A stretch of 64,000 nt of DNA from Curtobacterium sp. MCBD17_032 (GTDB taxonomy: Bacteria; Actinomycetota; Actinomycetes; Actinomycetales; Microbacteriaceae): contig NZ_QKTO01000003.1 of the NCBI RefSeq assembly GCF_003234855.1, forward strand, positions 1 through 64,000, read 5' to 3'. Below, piece after piece: positions 53,800 through 62,286 of the stretch. Within the stretch, counting starts at the first letter, position 1; every line of letters starts with the position of its first letter. The notes under the pieces were generated by a model. That model ran no database searches, was not told the origin of the DNA, and worked only from the letters and a program-made list of their open reading frames with translations. Position numbers and translations under genes: made by a program.

Positions 53800-55023
53800 T
53801 CACGCGCCGGTCGCGATGAACACCGTGGCGGTGGTCCCGCTGCCGGCGTCGGCCTCGACCGTGACGTCGCCCTCGTCGGGCGTGATGTAGCAGGACTCCC
53901 CCTGCCGGAGCAGCGTCGCCGAGTGCGCTCCGACCAGGGTGACGACGCCCTCGGTGCAGATCGCGATCGACGGTCCGTCCAGCGGTGCGGTCCCACCGGT
54001 CCCGAGACCGACCGGTCGCCCCTCGCTCGTGACGCGGAGCAGCGCGAAGCCGACACCCTCGGGCGCGAAGCGGTCCACGGCGGGCGCGAGGTGTTCGGGC
54101 TCGAGGAGCGGCGCCGGGTGCGCGGCGAAGTCGAGCACCCGGAGCAGCTCCGGCACGTCGACGTGTTTCGGCGTCAGGCCACCCCGGAGGACGTTGTCCG
54201 AGGGCGCCATGAGCTCGATGCCGAGCCCGTCGAGGTAGGCGTGGATGTTCCCGGCGGGCAGGTACATCGCCTCGCCGCGGGCGAGCGTCACCCGGTGCAT
54301 GAGGAGCGACACCACGACGCCCGGGTCGTCGGGGTAGGTGCGGGCGAGGTCCGCCGCCGTCGCGGTGTTCGGTGTGACCGAGCCGTCCGGACCGGCGGCG
54401 GCGACGGCCTCGACCGCGAGGTGCCCGACCGCGCCGATGACCGCACGGGCCGAGTCGTCGGTCTCCTCGAGCCACCGGACGGTGTCCTCGAGCCCGTGCT
54501 GCAGGTGCACGACGAGTGGGCCGAGACGGCCGGAGTCGGCGTCGAGCGCCTCGACCTCGGCGAGCGCCTCGGCCACCGGGCGGAAGCCGCTCAGCGCCTC
54601 GAACCGCTCGCTCAGGGCGACGACGAGTTCCGGCTTCGGGAACGGGTCCTTGTAGTTGCGCGCCGGGTCGTCGAGCGGGACCCCGGCGGCTTCCTCGCGG
54701 TCGAAGCCCTCCCGGGCCTGCTCGGGGGTCGGGTGCGCCTGCAGCGACAGCGGTGCCGCGGCGGCGAGGACCTTGAGCAGGAACGGCAGACCATGACGGT
54801 CCGCGCCGAGGGCGACCTCCGGTTCCGCGGTGATCCAGTCGAGGAGCGTGTCCGCGCCGCCGACCGTCGCGGGGTTCACGACCACGCTGGGGCTGCCCGC
54901 GTGGGCCCCGAGCCAGAGTTCGGCCTGCGGGACGCCGGTGACGGTCCGTCCGAGCAGTTCGGGGATCGCGGAGACGGACCCCCAGGCGTAGTCGCGCGGG
55001 GTGTTCGTGATGCCGAGGAACAT
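53800..55023 (-). CDS. manA: Mannose-6-phosphate isomerase (class I)
   Basis: ManA interconverts fructose 6-phosphate and mannose 6-phosphate, supplying GDP-mannose. The 407-residue zinc cupin has LQAHPTPEQA (Gln and His ligands), FPKPELVVAL (Glu ligand) and the signature LPAGNIHAYLDGLGIELMAPSDN in which the second zinc His lies. The start is the ATG at 55023, supported by MFLGITNTPRDYAWGS at the N-terminus and by TAGGCT 7 bases upstream; the frame continues upstream into the divergent gene but is not used. Confidence 0.95.
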   Translation of the reverse strand: MFLGITNTPRDYAWGSVSAIPELLGRTVTGVPQAELWLGAHAGSPSVVVNPATVGGADTLLDWITAEPEVALGADRHGLPFLLKVLAAAAPLSLQAHPTPEQAREGFDREEAAGVPLDDPARNYKDPFPKPELVVALSERFEALSGFRPVAEALAEVEALDADSGRLGPLVVHLQHGLEDTVRWLEETDDSARAVIGAVGHLAVEAVAAAGPDGSVTPNTATAADLARTYPDDPGVVVSLLMHRVTLARGEAMYLPAGNIHAYLDGLGIELMAPSDNVLRGGLTPKHVDVPELLRVLDFAAHPAPLLEPEHLAPAVDRFAPEGVGFALLRVTSEGRPVGLGTGGTAPLDGPSIAICTEGVVTLVGAHSATLLRQGESCYITPDEGDVTVEADAGSGTTATVFIATGA

Positions 55024-55030
55024 GCGCCCG

Positions 55031-55036
55031 AGCCTA
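55031..55036 (-). promoter_or_regulatory. -10 element of leaderless manA
   Basis: TAGGCT on the minus strand ends 7 bases before the ATG; it faces the acyltransferase promoter across a 40-base gap. Confidence 0.55.
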
Positions 55037-55049
55037 CCGGCGACCACCG

Positions 55050-55055
55050 TAGACT
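55050..55055 (+). promoter_or_regulatory. -10 element of leaderless acyltransferase gene
   Basis: TAGACT ends 8 bases before the ATG at 55064. Only 13 bases separate it from the opposing manA -10, so the two polymerases would compete. Confidence 0.55.
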
Positions 55056-55063
55056 CTCGGCTG

Positions 55064-57199
55064 ATGACTGCGAGCACGGTGGAGTCGCCGACCCGACGAT
55101 CGCGTCGCACCCCCGGGGCGCGACGCGACGACCGGACCCGCTGGGACGTCCAGGGGCTCCGCGCGTTCGCGGTGGTCGCCGTCGTGCTCTACCACCTGTG
55201 GCCGAACCGGCTCCCCGGCGGGTTCGTCGGCGTCGACGTCTTCTTCGTCATCTCCGGCTACCTCATCACCGGCCACCTGCTGCGCGAGGTCGTCGCCACG
55301 GGTCGGGTCCGGCTCGGTCGGTTCTGGTCCCGGCGGGCGCGACGGCTGCTCCCGGGTGCGTTCCTGACGATCGCGGCGACCGGCGTCGCGGTCCTGCTGT
55401 GGGTACCGAGCGCACTGTGGGGGCAGTACGGCCGGGAGCTCATCGCGTCGACGGTCTACGTGCAGAACTGGCAGCTCGCGGCGGACGCGGTCGACTACCT
55501 CGCGCAGGGGAACCAGCCGTCGCCGTTCCAGCACTTCTGGTCGCTGTCGGTCGAGGAGCAGTTCTACATCGCCCTCCCGCTCCTGCTGCTCGCCGCGGTC
55601 TGGCTGTCCCGCCGTGTCGGGCGGAGCGGCACGTCACCGGTGGTCACCGCGCGGGTCGTGCTCGGCGCGGTCGTCGTCTGCTCGCTCGCTTGGAGCATCG
55701 CGCAGACCGAGACCGCGGCCGGGGTCGCCTACTTCTCCACGGCCACCCGCGCCTGGGAGTTCGCCGTCGGTGGCCTCGCCGCCACCGTCCCGCTCGCCGC
55801 CGCCGCGCGCACGGCAGCGGGACGCTGGTGCTCGGTGCTCGGCGCCTGGGCGGGAGCCGTGGGACTCGTCGTCGCCCTCTTCGTCATCACACCGGCCACC
55901 CCGTACCCGGGCGTCGCCGCGGTCCTGCCGGTCGCCGCGGCCGGCCTCGTGGTCCTCTCCGGTGGACGCTCCGGCCTCCAGGCCGTGGGTCGGCTGGCGC
56001 CGATCGCCTTCGCCGGTCGCATCTCGTACGCCGTGTACCTCTGGCACTGGCCGGCGATCGTGCTCCTGCCGATCCTCACGCGCCACGAACTCACGACGAA
56101 GGACAAGGTCGCGGTCCTCGTCGGCACAGCCGTCGTCGCGTCGGTCACGACCCTGCTCGTCGAGGAGCCGATCCGGTCCTCGTCCCGGGTGTCGGCGCTC
56201 CGACCGCGCCGGGTCGCCCTGTACGGCGCGATCGGCACCGTGCTCGTCGTCGCGCTCGGAGCGGCCACCCTCACCGCACTCCACGTCCAGCAGGTGCAGG
56301 CGGCGCAGTTCGCCGAACGCCTCGCTCGCGGTGACGTCCCGTGCTACGGCGCGGCGGCCCGCATCTCGTCGCCGGAACCCTGTGTCAACCCGGCACTCGC
56401 CGACGTCCGGGTGCCGGCAGCGGCGAACGCGCTGGGTGACGACGCGAACCGCCCCGCGTGCTGGTCGAACGACTCCAGCGCCTTCAACGTCTGCCGGCTG
56501 GGCCCCGCCTCCGGGTACACGGAGCACCTCATCGCGATCGGCGATTCGCACAACAACGTGCTCGTCGACACCTACGAGCGGATCGCCCAGGCCAGGAACT
56601 GGCGGATCGACGTCGCGGGGCACACGAGCTGTTACCTGACGACCGCCGTGCAGGTCGCGAACACGCAGGAGCAGATCGACGACTGTGCCGCCTGGAAGCA
56701 GAACGCGATGACGTACCTCCGGTCGCACGCCGACCTCGATGGCCTGGTCGTCACGCACTCGACCGGCAACGGTCCCGTCGTCGCCGCCGCCGGCCGTTCC
56801 TCGGAGGACACCGTGGTCGACGGCCTGGTCGACGCCTGGCGAGCGGCGGCCGACGTCGGCATCCCGATCGTTGCCATCCGGGACAACCCGACGGCCCGTA
56901 CCGACGTCGTGGCGTGCGTCGGCCAGATGTCGGGTCCGACGACGGACGCGTGTGACAGCACCCGCGACGACGCCCTCGGCCTGTTCGACGGCAGCGAGCA
57001 GGCCGCCGCCCGGATGCCCGGCGCGGCCAGGGTGGTCGACCTCACGCAGTACTACTGCACGTCCACGACCTGCCCTGCCGTGATCGGCGGGGTCCTCGTC
57101 CACCGGGACCGCACGCACCTCACCAACACGTTCGCGGTGACGCTCGCGCCCTACCTCGGTGACGAGATCGCCGACGCACTCCGGGCGCTGCGGCGGTGA
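55064..57199 (+). CDS. Membrane acyltransferase with C-terminal SGNH domain (OafA type)
   Basis: The 711-residue protein has an acyltransferase-3 domain with about ten spans (about 25-400), opening with LRAFAVVAVVLYHLWPNRLPGG and GVDVFFVISGYLITGHLL, and an external SGNH hydrolase-like domain from about 430. The SGNH domain has its Ser block GDSHNN (about 492) and Asp-His block DRTHL (about 683). Such proteins O-acetylate cell-surface polysaccharides. The start is chosen by the leaderless -10. It begins a plus-strand run with the ligase-like gene. Confidence 0.92.
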   Translation: MTASTVESPTRRSRRTPGARRDDRTRWDVQGLRAFAVVAVVLYHLWPNRLPGGFVGVDVFFVISGYLITGHLLREVVATGRVRLGRFWSRRARRLLPGAFLTIAATGVAVLLWVPSALWGQYGRELIASTVYVQNWQLAADAVDYLAQGNQPSPFQHFWSLSVEEQFYIALPLLLLAAVWLSRRVGRSGTSPVVTARVVLGAVVVCSLAWSIAQTETAAGVAYFSTATRAWEFAVGGLAATVPLAAAARTAAGRWCSVLGAWAGAVGLVVALFVITPATPYPGVAAVLPVAAAGLVVLSGGRSGLQAVGRLAPIAFAGRISYAVYLWHWPAIVLLPILTRHELTTKDKVAVLVGTAVVASVTTLLVEEPIRSSSRVSALRPRRVALYGAIGTVLVVALGAATLTALHVQQVQAAQFAERLARGDVPCYGAAARISSPEPCVNPALADVRVPAAANALGDDANRPACWSNDSSAFNVCRLGPASGYTEHLIAIGDSHNNVLVDTYERIAQARNWRIDVAGHTSCYLTTAVQVANTQEQIDDCAAWKQNAMTYLRSHADLDGLVVTHSTGNGPVVAAAGRSSEDTVVDGLVDAWRAAADVGIPIVAIRDNPTARTDVVACVGQMSGPTTDACDSTRDDALGLFDGSEQAAARMPGAARVVDLTQYYCTSTTCPAVIGGVLVHRDRTHLTNTFAVTLAPYLGDEIADALRALRR

Positions 57200-57224
57200 C
57201 GCCGTCCGGCTTCCGCCTGCCGGG

Positions 57225-57230
57225 TACCCT
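57225..57230 (+). promoter_or_regulatory. -10 element of leaderless O-antigen-ligase-like gene
   Basis: TACCCT ends 6 bases before the GTG at 57237. Confidence 0.5.
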
Positions 57231-57236
57231 GACGTC

Positions 57237-58616
57237 GTGACGAACACCTGGCCGCTCTCGCGTGGGACCGTACCCGAGCGGGAAGCCCACGCCTTCGCCG
57301 TGGCCGTCCTCTCCGTGCTCTTCGCCGGCGACGCCGTGCCGAACACCCTCACCTGGTACGGCGCCGCCGTGGTCTGGGCGGCGCTCGGGGCGGGGGGCGT
57401 CTCCGTCCTCGTCCGGGCACGGCCCCCGCTGACCCGGACTCCCCTGGCGCTCTGGGTGTTCCTGGCCTGGTGCCTGGTGTCCGTGGTGTGGTCGCACTGG
57501 CGTCCGGCGACCCTCGCGAGCATCACCGCGCAGGTCCTCTGCGCGGCGGTCGCGTTCGCGATCGCGTCGACACTGACCTGGCGTCGCATCCTCGACGCGC
57601 TGAGCGTCGCGATGCGGTGGGTGCTCCTGCTCTCGCTGGCGTTCGAGGCCGTCGTCGCCGTCGTGGTCCGGCACCCGATCGCACCGATCTGGACGGACTA
57701 CGGCGACCGCGACGTCCCGGACGCGTTCTACTCGTCGCGGGCCGAACTCCTCACCGGCGGACGCATCCAGGGCCTCCCGGGCAACGCGAACCTGCTCGCC
57801 ATGGTCGCCCTGCTCGCCCTCATCGCCGTGGCCGTCCAGTTCGCCGAGGGCCGGATCCGCCGCACGCGGGCGGTCGGTTGGGCGGTCCTGGCGGTCGCGG
57901 TCCTGCTCCTCACCCGGTCGTCGACCGTCCTGGCAGCTGCCGTCGTCGTCGCCGTGGTCGCCGCCGTCGCGCTCTGGATCCGGGGCGTCCCGACGGAACG
58001 ACGCACTCCGCGGTACCTGGCCGTCCTCGTCGGCGCGGGGATCGTCACCACCGCGGCGGTGCTCACCCGCGGCGCGGTGTCCGAGCTGCTCGGCAAGGGT
58101 GCCGATGCGACCGGGCGTGGCCGGATCTGGGAGCAGGTGCTCGGTCTGGTCGACCAGCACCCGGTCCTCGGCTGGGGGTGGATCGGGTACTGGTGGCCGT
58201 CCATCCCGACGCTCGCCGACCTCGCGCACCGCAAGGGTGTCACCTACCTGCAGGCCCACGATGCCTACCTCGACGTCTGGATGCAGACCGGCATCATCGG
58301 CCTGCTCCTGTTCGCGGTCTACGTCACGACGACCGCCGGTCGGGCCTGGGCCTCCGCCACCCGCGTCGGGTACGACAGCGCCCTGTCCCCGCGTCCGTTC
58401 GAACCGGTCTCGCTCCTGCCGCTGCTGGTGGTGGTCGCCCTGCTCGTGCAGTCCGTGGCCGAGTCCCGTCTGCTCTACCAGGGGTACTGGGTCCTCTTCG
58501 CCCTGCTGGCGATCAAGGCCCGGGTGGTCCTGGTCGGCGAGGAGCCGGCGTCGACGGGCGACGGCATGCGCGTCCCCTCCGCTCGTCGCGAGTTCCGGCA
58601 GCCGGCGACGGACTGA
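57237..58616 (+). CDS. O-antigen ligase/polymerase-like membrane protein 1
   Basis: The 459-residue protein has 10-12 spans and the Wzy_C/WaaL pattern: GLPGNANLLAM in the middle, then the external loop with GRGRIWEQVLGLV, HPVLGWGWIGYWW and the His-containing AHDAYLDVWMQTGIIG. These enzymes transfer or polymerise polyprenyl-linked glycans outside the membrane. A gene 37 bases upstream encodes an acyltransferase, and a sister gene lies at 60145; the substrate is unknown. Confidence 0.88.
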   Translation: MTNTWPLSRGTVPEREAHAFAVAVLSVLFAGDAVPNTLTWYGAAVVWAALGAGGVSVLVRARPPLTRTPLALWVFLAWCLVSVVWSHWRPATLASITAQVLCAAVAFAIASTLTWRRILDALSVAMRWVLLLSLAFEAVVAVVVRHPIAPIWTDYGDRDVPDAFYSSRAELLTGGRIQGLPGNANLLAMVALLALIAVAVQFAEGRIRRTRAVGWAVLAVAVLLLTRSSTVLAAAVVVAVVAAVALWIRGVPTERRTPRYLAVLVGAGIVTTAAVLTRGAVSELLGKGADATGRGRIWEQVLGLVDQHPVLGWGWIGYWWPSIPTLADLAHRKGVTYLQAHDAYLDVWMQTGIIGLLLFAVYVTTTAGRAWASATRVGYDSALSPRPFEPVSLLPLLVVVALLVQSVAESRLLYQGYWVLFALLAIKARVVLVGEEPASTGDGMRVPSARREFRQPATD

Positions 58617-58634
58617 CCGCGCCCGGCACCGCGG

Positions 58635-60056
58635 TCACGGTCGGAGGAGCCAGGAGCACGGCACCTGCGCGCCCCACGGGGCCGTCTTGACATCGACGAC
58701 CCGCGTGGGGTCGCCGGCACAAGCGGCCACGGCGGCCGGCACCTGTTCGCCCCAGACCGGGCCGTCGCTCCTGCGGGTCGGTCCCGGAGCCGCGTGCAGC
58801 ACCGACGTCGTCAGCACCGCGGCGACCAGCGCCCAACCGGTGACCTGGGCGGCACGCCGCACAGCGCCTCCCGTCGTCGCCGCTCGACGTCGGGCGCGCC
58901 GCCGCCCCGTCCGCTCGTCGGTCTGCGGGGAGGGCCCGCGTCGGTCCCGACGCCCGGTCCCGACGAGCGCGCCGGCCGCGACCAGGACGGCGGTCAGCAG
59001 CAGGAGTCCGGACGCGGCCGTGTACCGCAGCGGCCCGGCACCCACGAGGTCCGGTTGCGGGTCCGACCACGCTCGGGCCGATCCTCCGTTCGCGATCAGT
59101 GCCGCCCACCACACCCCGCCCGAGGCGACCGCGAGCGCGATGGTCACCCACCGGCTGCGGGCGTTCCCGGTCCACAGCGACGCGATGACGACGAGCGCGA
59201 GGGCCACGACCGGCAGCAGGACCGGGGCCCAACCGGACGCCACGACCGTCCCCGCGACGGCACCGACGTCCGGCGTCCAGAGACCGACCACCGGTTGCAG
59301 GACCCAGCCCGCGAGCACGTCGGCGAACGCCACGGGTCCGGGATCGGCCGCGCGCTCGTCGGTGACCGCCGCGACCACCTGTGCGGTGCACCCGGCCAGG
59401 GCCACGACGGTCACGGGGAGCGCACGCGGCCAGCTCCGCGCACCGGACGCGTCGCGGACCGGGAACCAGGCCAGGGCGAGCAGCGGCAGGAACAGGACGG
59501 TCTGCAGTTCGGTGAGCACGACGAACACCGTCACGGCGGCGACTGCCGCGGCCCCCGCCCAGGTCCGCGCACGGTACGCGAACAGCCAGGGCGCAGCGGC
59601 GAGCATGAACCAGTGCAGGTTGGCGGCGTTGCCGCTGATCTCGACCGGTGCGAGCGGGAGCAGCGCCGGTGCCGCCGCGAGCACCGCCCGGACCGGCCCG
59701 GACGGCACGGCGTCGCGTGCGAGCACGTACACGACGGCTGCGAGCCCACCGACGACGGCGCACGAGCCGCCCGAGAGCACCCGTCCGTAGTCCTCCACCG
59801 GCAGTGCCCGGCCGAGGTCGACGAGCAGTCGCGGCACCAGGTGCAGGTACCCGGCGTACGGGTGCAGCAGCGAGTCGACGGCGCCGAGGGCGATGCGCTC
59901 CCGGAGGAACAGCCCGCCGTCCTCCGCCCAGACCGTCCCGCGCGTGACGGGGCCGAGCCGCCACCAGGCGATCGCCGTCGTCGCGAGCCCGACGAGGACC
60001 GCTGCGACTGCGGTGCTGAGCCATGGCGGGGTCGTCCTCGTCGTCGCGCGGTCCAC
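58635..60056 (-). CDS. Polytopic membrane protein, candidate GT-C glycosyltransferase
   Basis: The 473-residue protein has 10-12 predicted spans. Its first external loop carries an acidic pair in WAEDGGLFLRERI, followed by LHPYAGYLHLVPRLL, a layout like GT-C glycosyltransferases that use polyprenyl-phosphate sugars. No named family is certain to me. Its position between two ligase-like genes fits a role in surface glycan assembly. The GTG at 60056 follows a promoter with a 6-base gap. A basic loop (about 370-395) interrupts the last part. Confidence 0.7.
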   Translation of the reverse strand: MDRATTRTTPPWLSTAVAAVLVGLATTAIAWWRLGPVTRGTVWAEDGGLFLRERIALGAVDSLLHPYAGYLHLVPRLLVDLGRALPVEDYGRVLSGGSCAVVGGLAAVVYVLARDAVPSGPVRAVLAAAPALLPLAPVEISGNAANLHWFMLAAAPWLFAYRARTWAGAAAVAAVTVFVVLTELQTVLFLPLLALAWFPVRDASGARSWPRALPVTVVALAGCTAQVVAAVTDERAADPGPVAFADVLAGWVLQPVVGLWTPDVGAVAGTVVASGWAPVLLPVVALALVVIASLWTGNARSRWVTIALAVASGGVWWAALIANGGSARAWSDPQPDLVGAGPLRYTAASGLLLLTAVLVAAGALVGTGRRDRRGPSPQTDERTGRRRARRRAATTGGAVRRAAQVTGWALVAAVLTTSVLHAAPGPTRRSDGPVWGEQVPAAVAACAGDPTRVVDVKTAPWGAQVPCSWLLRP

Positions 60057-60062
60057 GGGTGG

Positions 60063-60091
60063 ACGGTAGCGGCGACATCGTCGATCCGCAA
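60063..60091 (-). promoter_or_regulatory. Promoter of the GT-C candidate gene
   Basis: On the minus strand TTGCGG (60086-60091) and TACCGT (60063-60068) are 17 bases apart, and the -10 ends 6 bases before the GTG: one of the few leaderless promoters here with a recognisable -35. Confidence 0.6.
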
Positions 60092-60132
60092 TATCGACGA
60101 GCCGTGATGCCGCTGCTCGGATGCGCGTGCGC

Positions 60133-60138
60133 CAAGAT
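60133..60138 (+). promoter_or_regulatory. -10 element of leaderless ligase-like gene 2
   Basis: CAAGAT ends 6 bases before the GTG at 60145. Confidence 0.45.
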
Positions 60139-60144
60139 GGACAC

Positions 60145-61446
60145 GTGACGGACGGACGGCTGACGAGACGCGTGCGCGCCCGGCGCTACCTCTCCGCCTG
60201 GATCGGGTTCTCGGCGGGCGGGCACTTCAGCCAGGCGCTCGCCACCGTCATCGTCCTGTTCGCCTTCGGGCAGCCGACGGCCGAAGCGCTCCTCGGCACC
60301 GCCGGGGTCGACGCGGCCCTCGCCGTCCTGTTCCTCCTCGCCGGCCTCAGCCTGCTCGGCCAGCGCTACCGCATCGAGTGGCACGGCGTCCTCCCCCTGT
60401 CCCTCCTCGCCTTCGTCGGGTACTGCGCCCTGAGCGTGCTCTGGAGCGAGTACTCGTGGGTGGCGCTCCGCGGCACCGTCAGCACCGTCGGCTTCGTCGG
60501 GCTCGGCCTCTACCTGGCGCTCGGACGTGACCTGGTGCAGGTGATCCGGGCCTCCGGGGACGCGTTCCGCATCATGCTCGTCACCGCGCTCGGCCTGGAG
60601 GTCCTCTCCGGGCTGGTGCTCGACGTGCCGTTCCCCGCGCTCGGCATCCGGGGCGACATCGCGTACGGCGGACCGATCCAGGGCATCGGTGGCACCCGCA
60701 ACTTCATGGGACTCATCGCGGCGATGGCGCTCGTGACGTTCGTGGTCGAGTTCCTCACCCGGTCCGTCACCACGTGGCGGGCGGTCGCGTCGACCGCCCT
60801 CGCCGTCCTCGCGCTCATGCTCGTGCAGTCGCCGATCACCGGCCTGGCGATGGTCGCGCTCGCCGCGACGGCGTTGGCGCTCTGGTCACTCCGGCACGCG
60901 AAGCCAGCGACACGGCCGGTGGTGAACGGCGTCCTCGGGGCGGCCGTGCTGCTGCTCGTCGCGATCGGCGTGCTCTTCCGGCACCGCGTGCTCGCCGAGA
61001 TCGGCGCGGCCGGTGGGACCGCGACCAGGTTCGACCTGTGGGCGCAGATCCGCACCTTCGCCGCCGTCCACCCGATCCAGGGCTGGGGCTGGGTCGGCTC
61101 GTGGCCTCACGAGGCCGTCGTGCCGTACGTCACGTTCCTCGATCCCGACGACAACCGCTTCACGTCCGGACTCAACGCGTTCGTCGACGCGTGGCTGCAG
61201 ATCGGCCTCGGTGGGACGATCATCCTCGGCCTCACCGCCCTGCTCGCGTTCGCGCGGGCATGGGTCACCGCGACGACGTTCCCGGGTGTCGCGTACGTCT
61301 GGCCGGCCGCCGTGCTCGTGCTCCTCGGCGTCACCAGCACGGCCGAGAGCTACCTGCTGCACGGGGCCGGACTGATGGTCTTCGTCACGGTCCTGGTGGT
61401 GGCCGCCCGACGACGATCCTGGCGGCGGCACCTGCCGCACCGCTGA
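60145..61446 (+). CDS. O-antigen ligase/polymerase-like membrane protein 2
   Basis: The 433-residue protein is a sister of the one at 57237: 10-12 spans, GGTRNFMGLIAAMAL in the middle, RFDLWAQIRTFAAVHPIQGWGWVGSW, then SGLNAFVDAWLQIGLGG. Aligned with the sister's AHDAYLDVWMQTG, the family His is replaced by Leu (LNAFVDAWLQIG), so it may have a different activity or be a non-catalytic subunit. I choose the GTG at 60145 (leaderless -10) over the ATG at 60121. Confidence 0.83.
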   Translation: MTDGRLTRRVRARRYLSAWIGFSAGGHFSQALATVIVLFAFGQPTAEALLGTAGVDAALAVLFLLAGLSLLGQRYRIEWHGVLPLSLLAFVGYCALSVLWSEYSWVALRGTVSTVGFVGLGLYLALGRDLVQVIRASGDAFRIMLVTALGLEVLSGLVLDVPFPALGIRGDIAYGGPIQGIGGTRNFMGLIAAMALVTFVVEFLTRSVTTWRAVASTALAVLALMLVQSPITGLAMVALAATALALWSLRHAKPATRPVVNGVLGAAVLLLVAIGVLFRHRVLAEIGAAGGTATRFDLWAQIRTFAAVHPIQGWGWVGSWPHEAVVPYVTFLDPDDNRFTSGLNAFVDAWLQIGLGGTIILGLTALLAFARAWVTATTFPGVAYVWPAAVLVLLGVTSTAESYLLHGAGLMVFVTVLVVAARRRSWRRHLPHR

Positions 61447-61484
61447 CGCGCGCCTCGAGGCCAGCTGCGCGACCGCGACCGCCG

Positions 61485-61504
61485 CCCGTCCGTCGGCGGA
61501 CGGG
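61485..61504. terminator. Terminator between ligase-like gene 2 and the mannose synthase gene
   Basis: CCCGTCCG (61485-61492) pairs with CGGACGGG (61497-61504) around a 4-base loop, in the 90-base gap between convergent genes. The same 8-base arms occur in the hairpin at 43271-43301. Confidence 0.75.
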
Positions 61505-61536
61505 GCCGCAGGCGGTGGATCGCCGTCCGGGACCGC

Positions 61537-62286
61537 TCAGCGCCGGTCGCGTCGCCGGCCGAGCCGTCGCTGGATGCCCCACTGCGTGACGCGCAGCATC
61601 GCCTCGACCACGATGGACTGGCTCATCTTGGAGACGCCGTGCACGCGGTCGCGGAACCGGATCGGTACCTCGACGATCCGACCGCCGAGGTCGTCGACGC
61701 GGAGGGTCATGTCGACCTGGAAGCAGTACCCCTTCGAGTCGACCGACGACAGGTCCATCGACGCGATGGTGTCGGCTCGGTAGACGCGGTAGCCGGCCGT
61801 GACGTCGCGGACGCCGAGCCCGAGCAGGATCCGCGCGTACGTGTTCGCCCCGCGGCTCAGGACCTCGCGCCGGAGGGGCCAGTCGACGACCGACCCGCCG
61901 GCCACCCAACGCGAACCGATCGCCAGCGCGACCTGCTCGTCGGAGCGGACCGCCTCGATCAGCGCGGGCAGACGGTCCGCCGGGTGCGAACCGTCGGCGT
62001 CCATCTCGACCAGGAGCGGGTAGCCGCGGTCGAGTCCCCAGCGGAAGCCGGCGACGTACGCCGTGCCCAGGCCGAGCTTGCCGCTCCGCTCGAGCAGGTG
62101 GACCCGCGGGTCCGCCGCGGCGATCTCGCGCACGACGTCGGCGGTGCCGTCCGGGCTCCCGTCGTCCACCACCAGCAGGTGCACCGACGGCGCGGCGTCG
62201 AGCACGGCGGCCGTGATGATCCGGATGTTCTCGGCCTCGTCGTACGTCGGCACGATGACGAGGGCGGTCGTCTCCGCAGGGCTCAC
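61537..62286 (-). CDS. Polyprenol-phosphate mannose synthase (GT2, DPM1-like)
   Basis: The 249-residue GT-A enzyme has IVPTYDEAENI, VDDGSPDGTADVV, the metal motif EMDADGSHPADRL (about 95-107) and GSRWVAGGSVVDWP, the usual DPM1/Ppm1 order, ending with the amphipathic C-terminal helices and no membrane domain. It would transfer mannose from GDP-mannose to polyprenyl phosphate, giving the donor for GT-C enzymes. The GTG at 62286 overlaps the upstream stop as GTGA, coupling it to the GT4 gene; the longer frame upstream is not used. Confidence 0.9.
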   Translation of the reverse strand: MSPAETTALVIVPTYDEAENIRIITAAVLDAAPSVHLLVVDDGSPDGTADVVREIAAADPRVHLLERSGKLGLGTAYVAGFRWGLDRGYPLLVEMDADGSHPADRLPALIEAVRSDEQVALAIGSRWVAGGSVVDWPLRREVLSRGANTYARILLGLGVRDVTAGYRVYRADTIASMDLSSVDSKGYCFQVDMTLRVDDLGGRIVEVPIRFRDRVHGVSKMSQSIVVEAMLRVTQWGIQRRLGRRRDRR

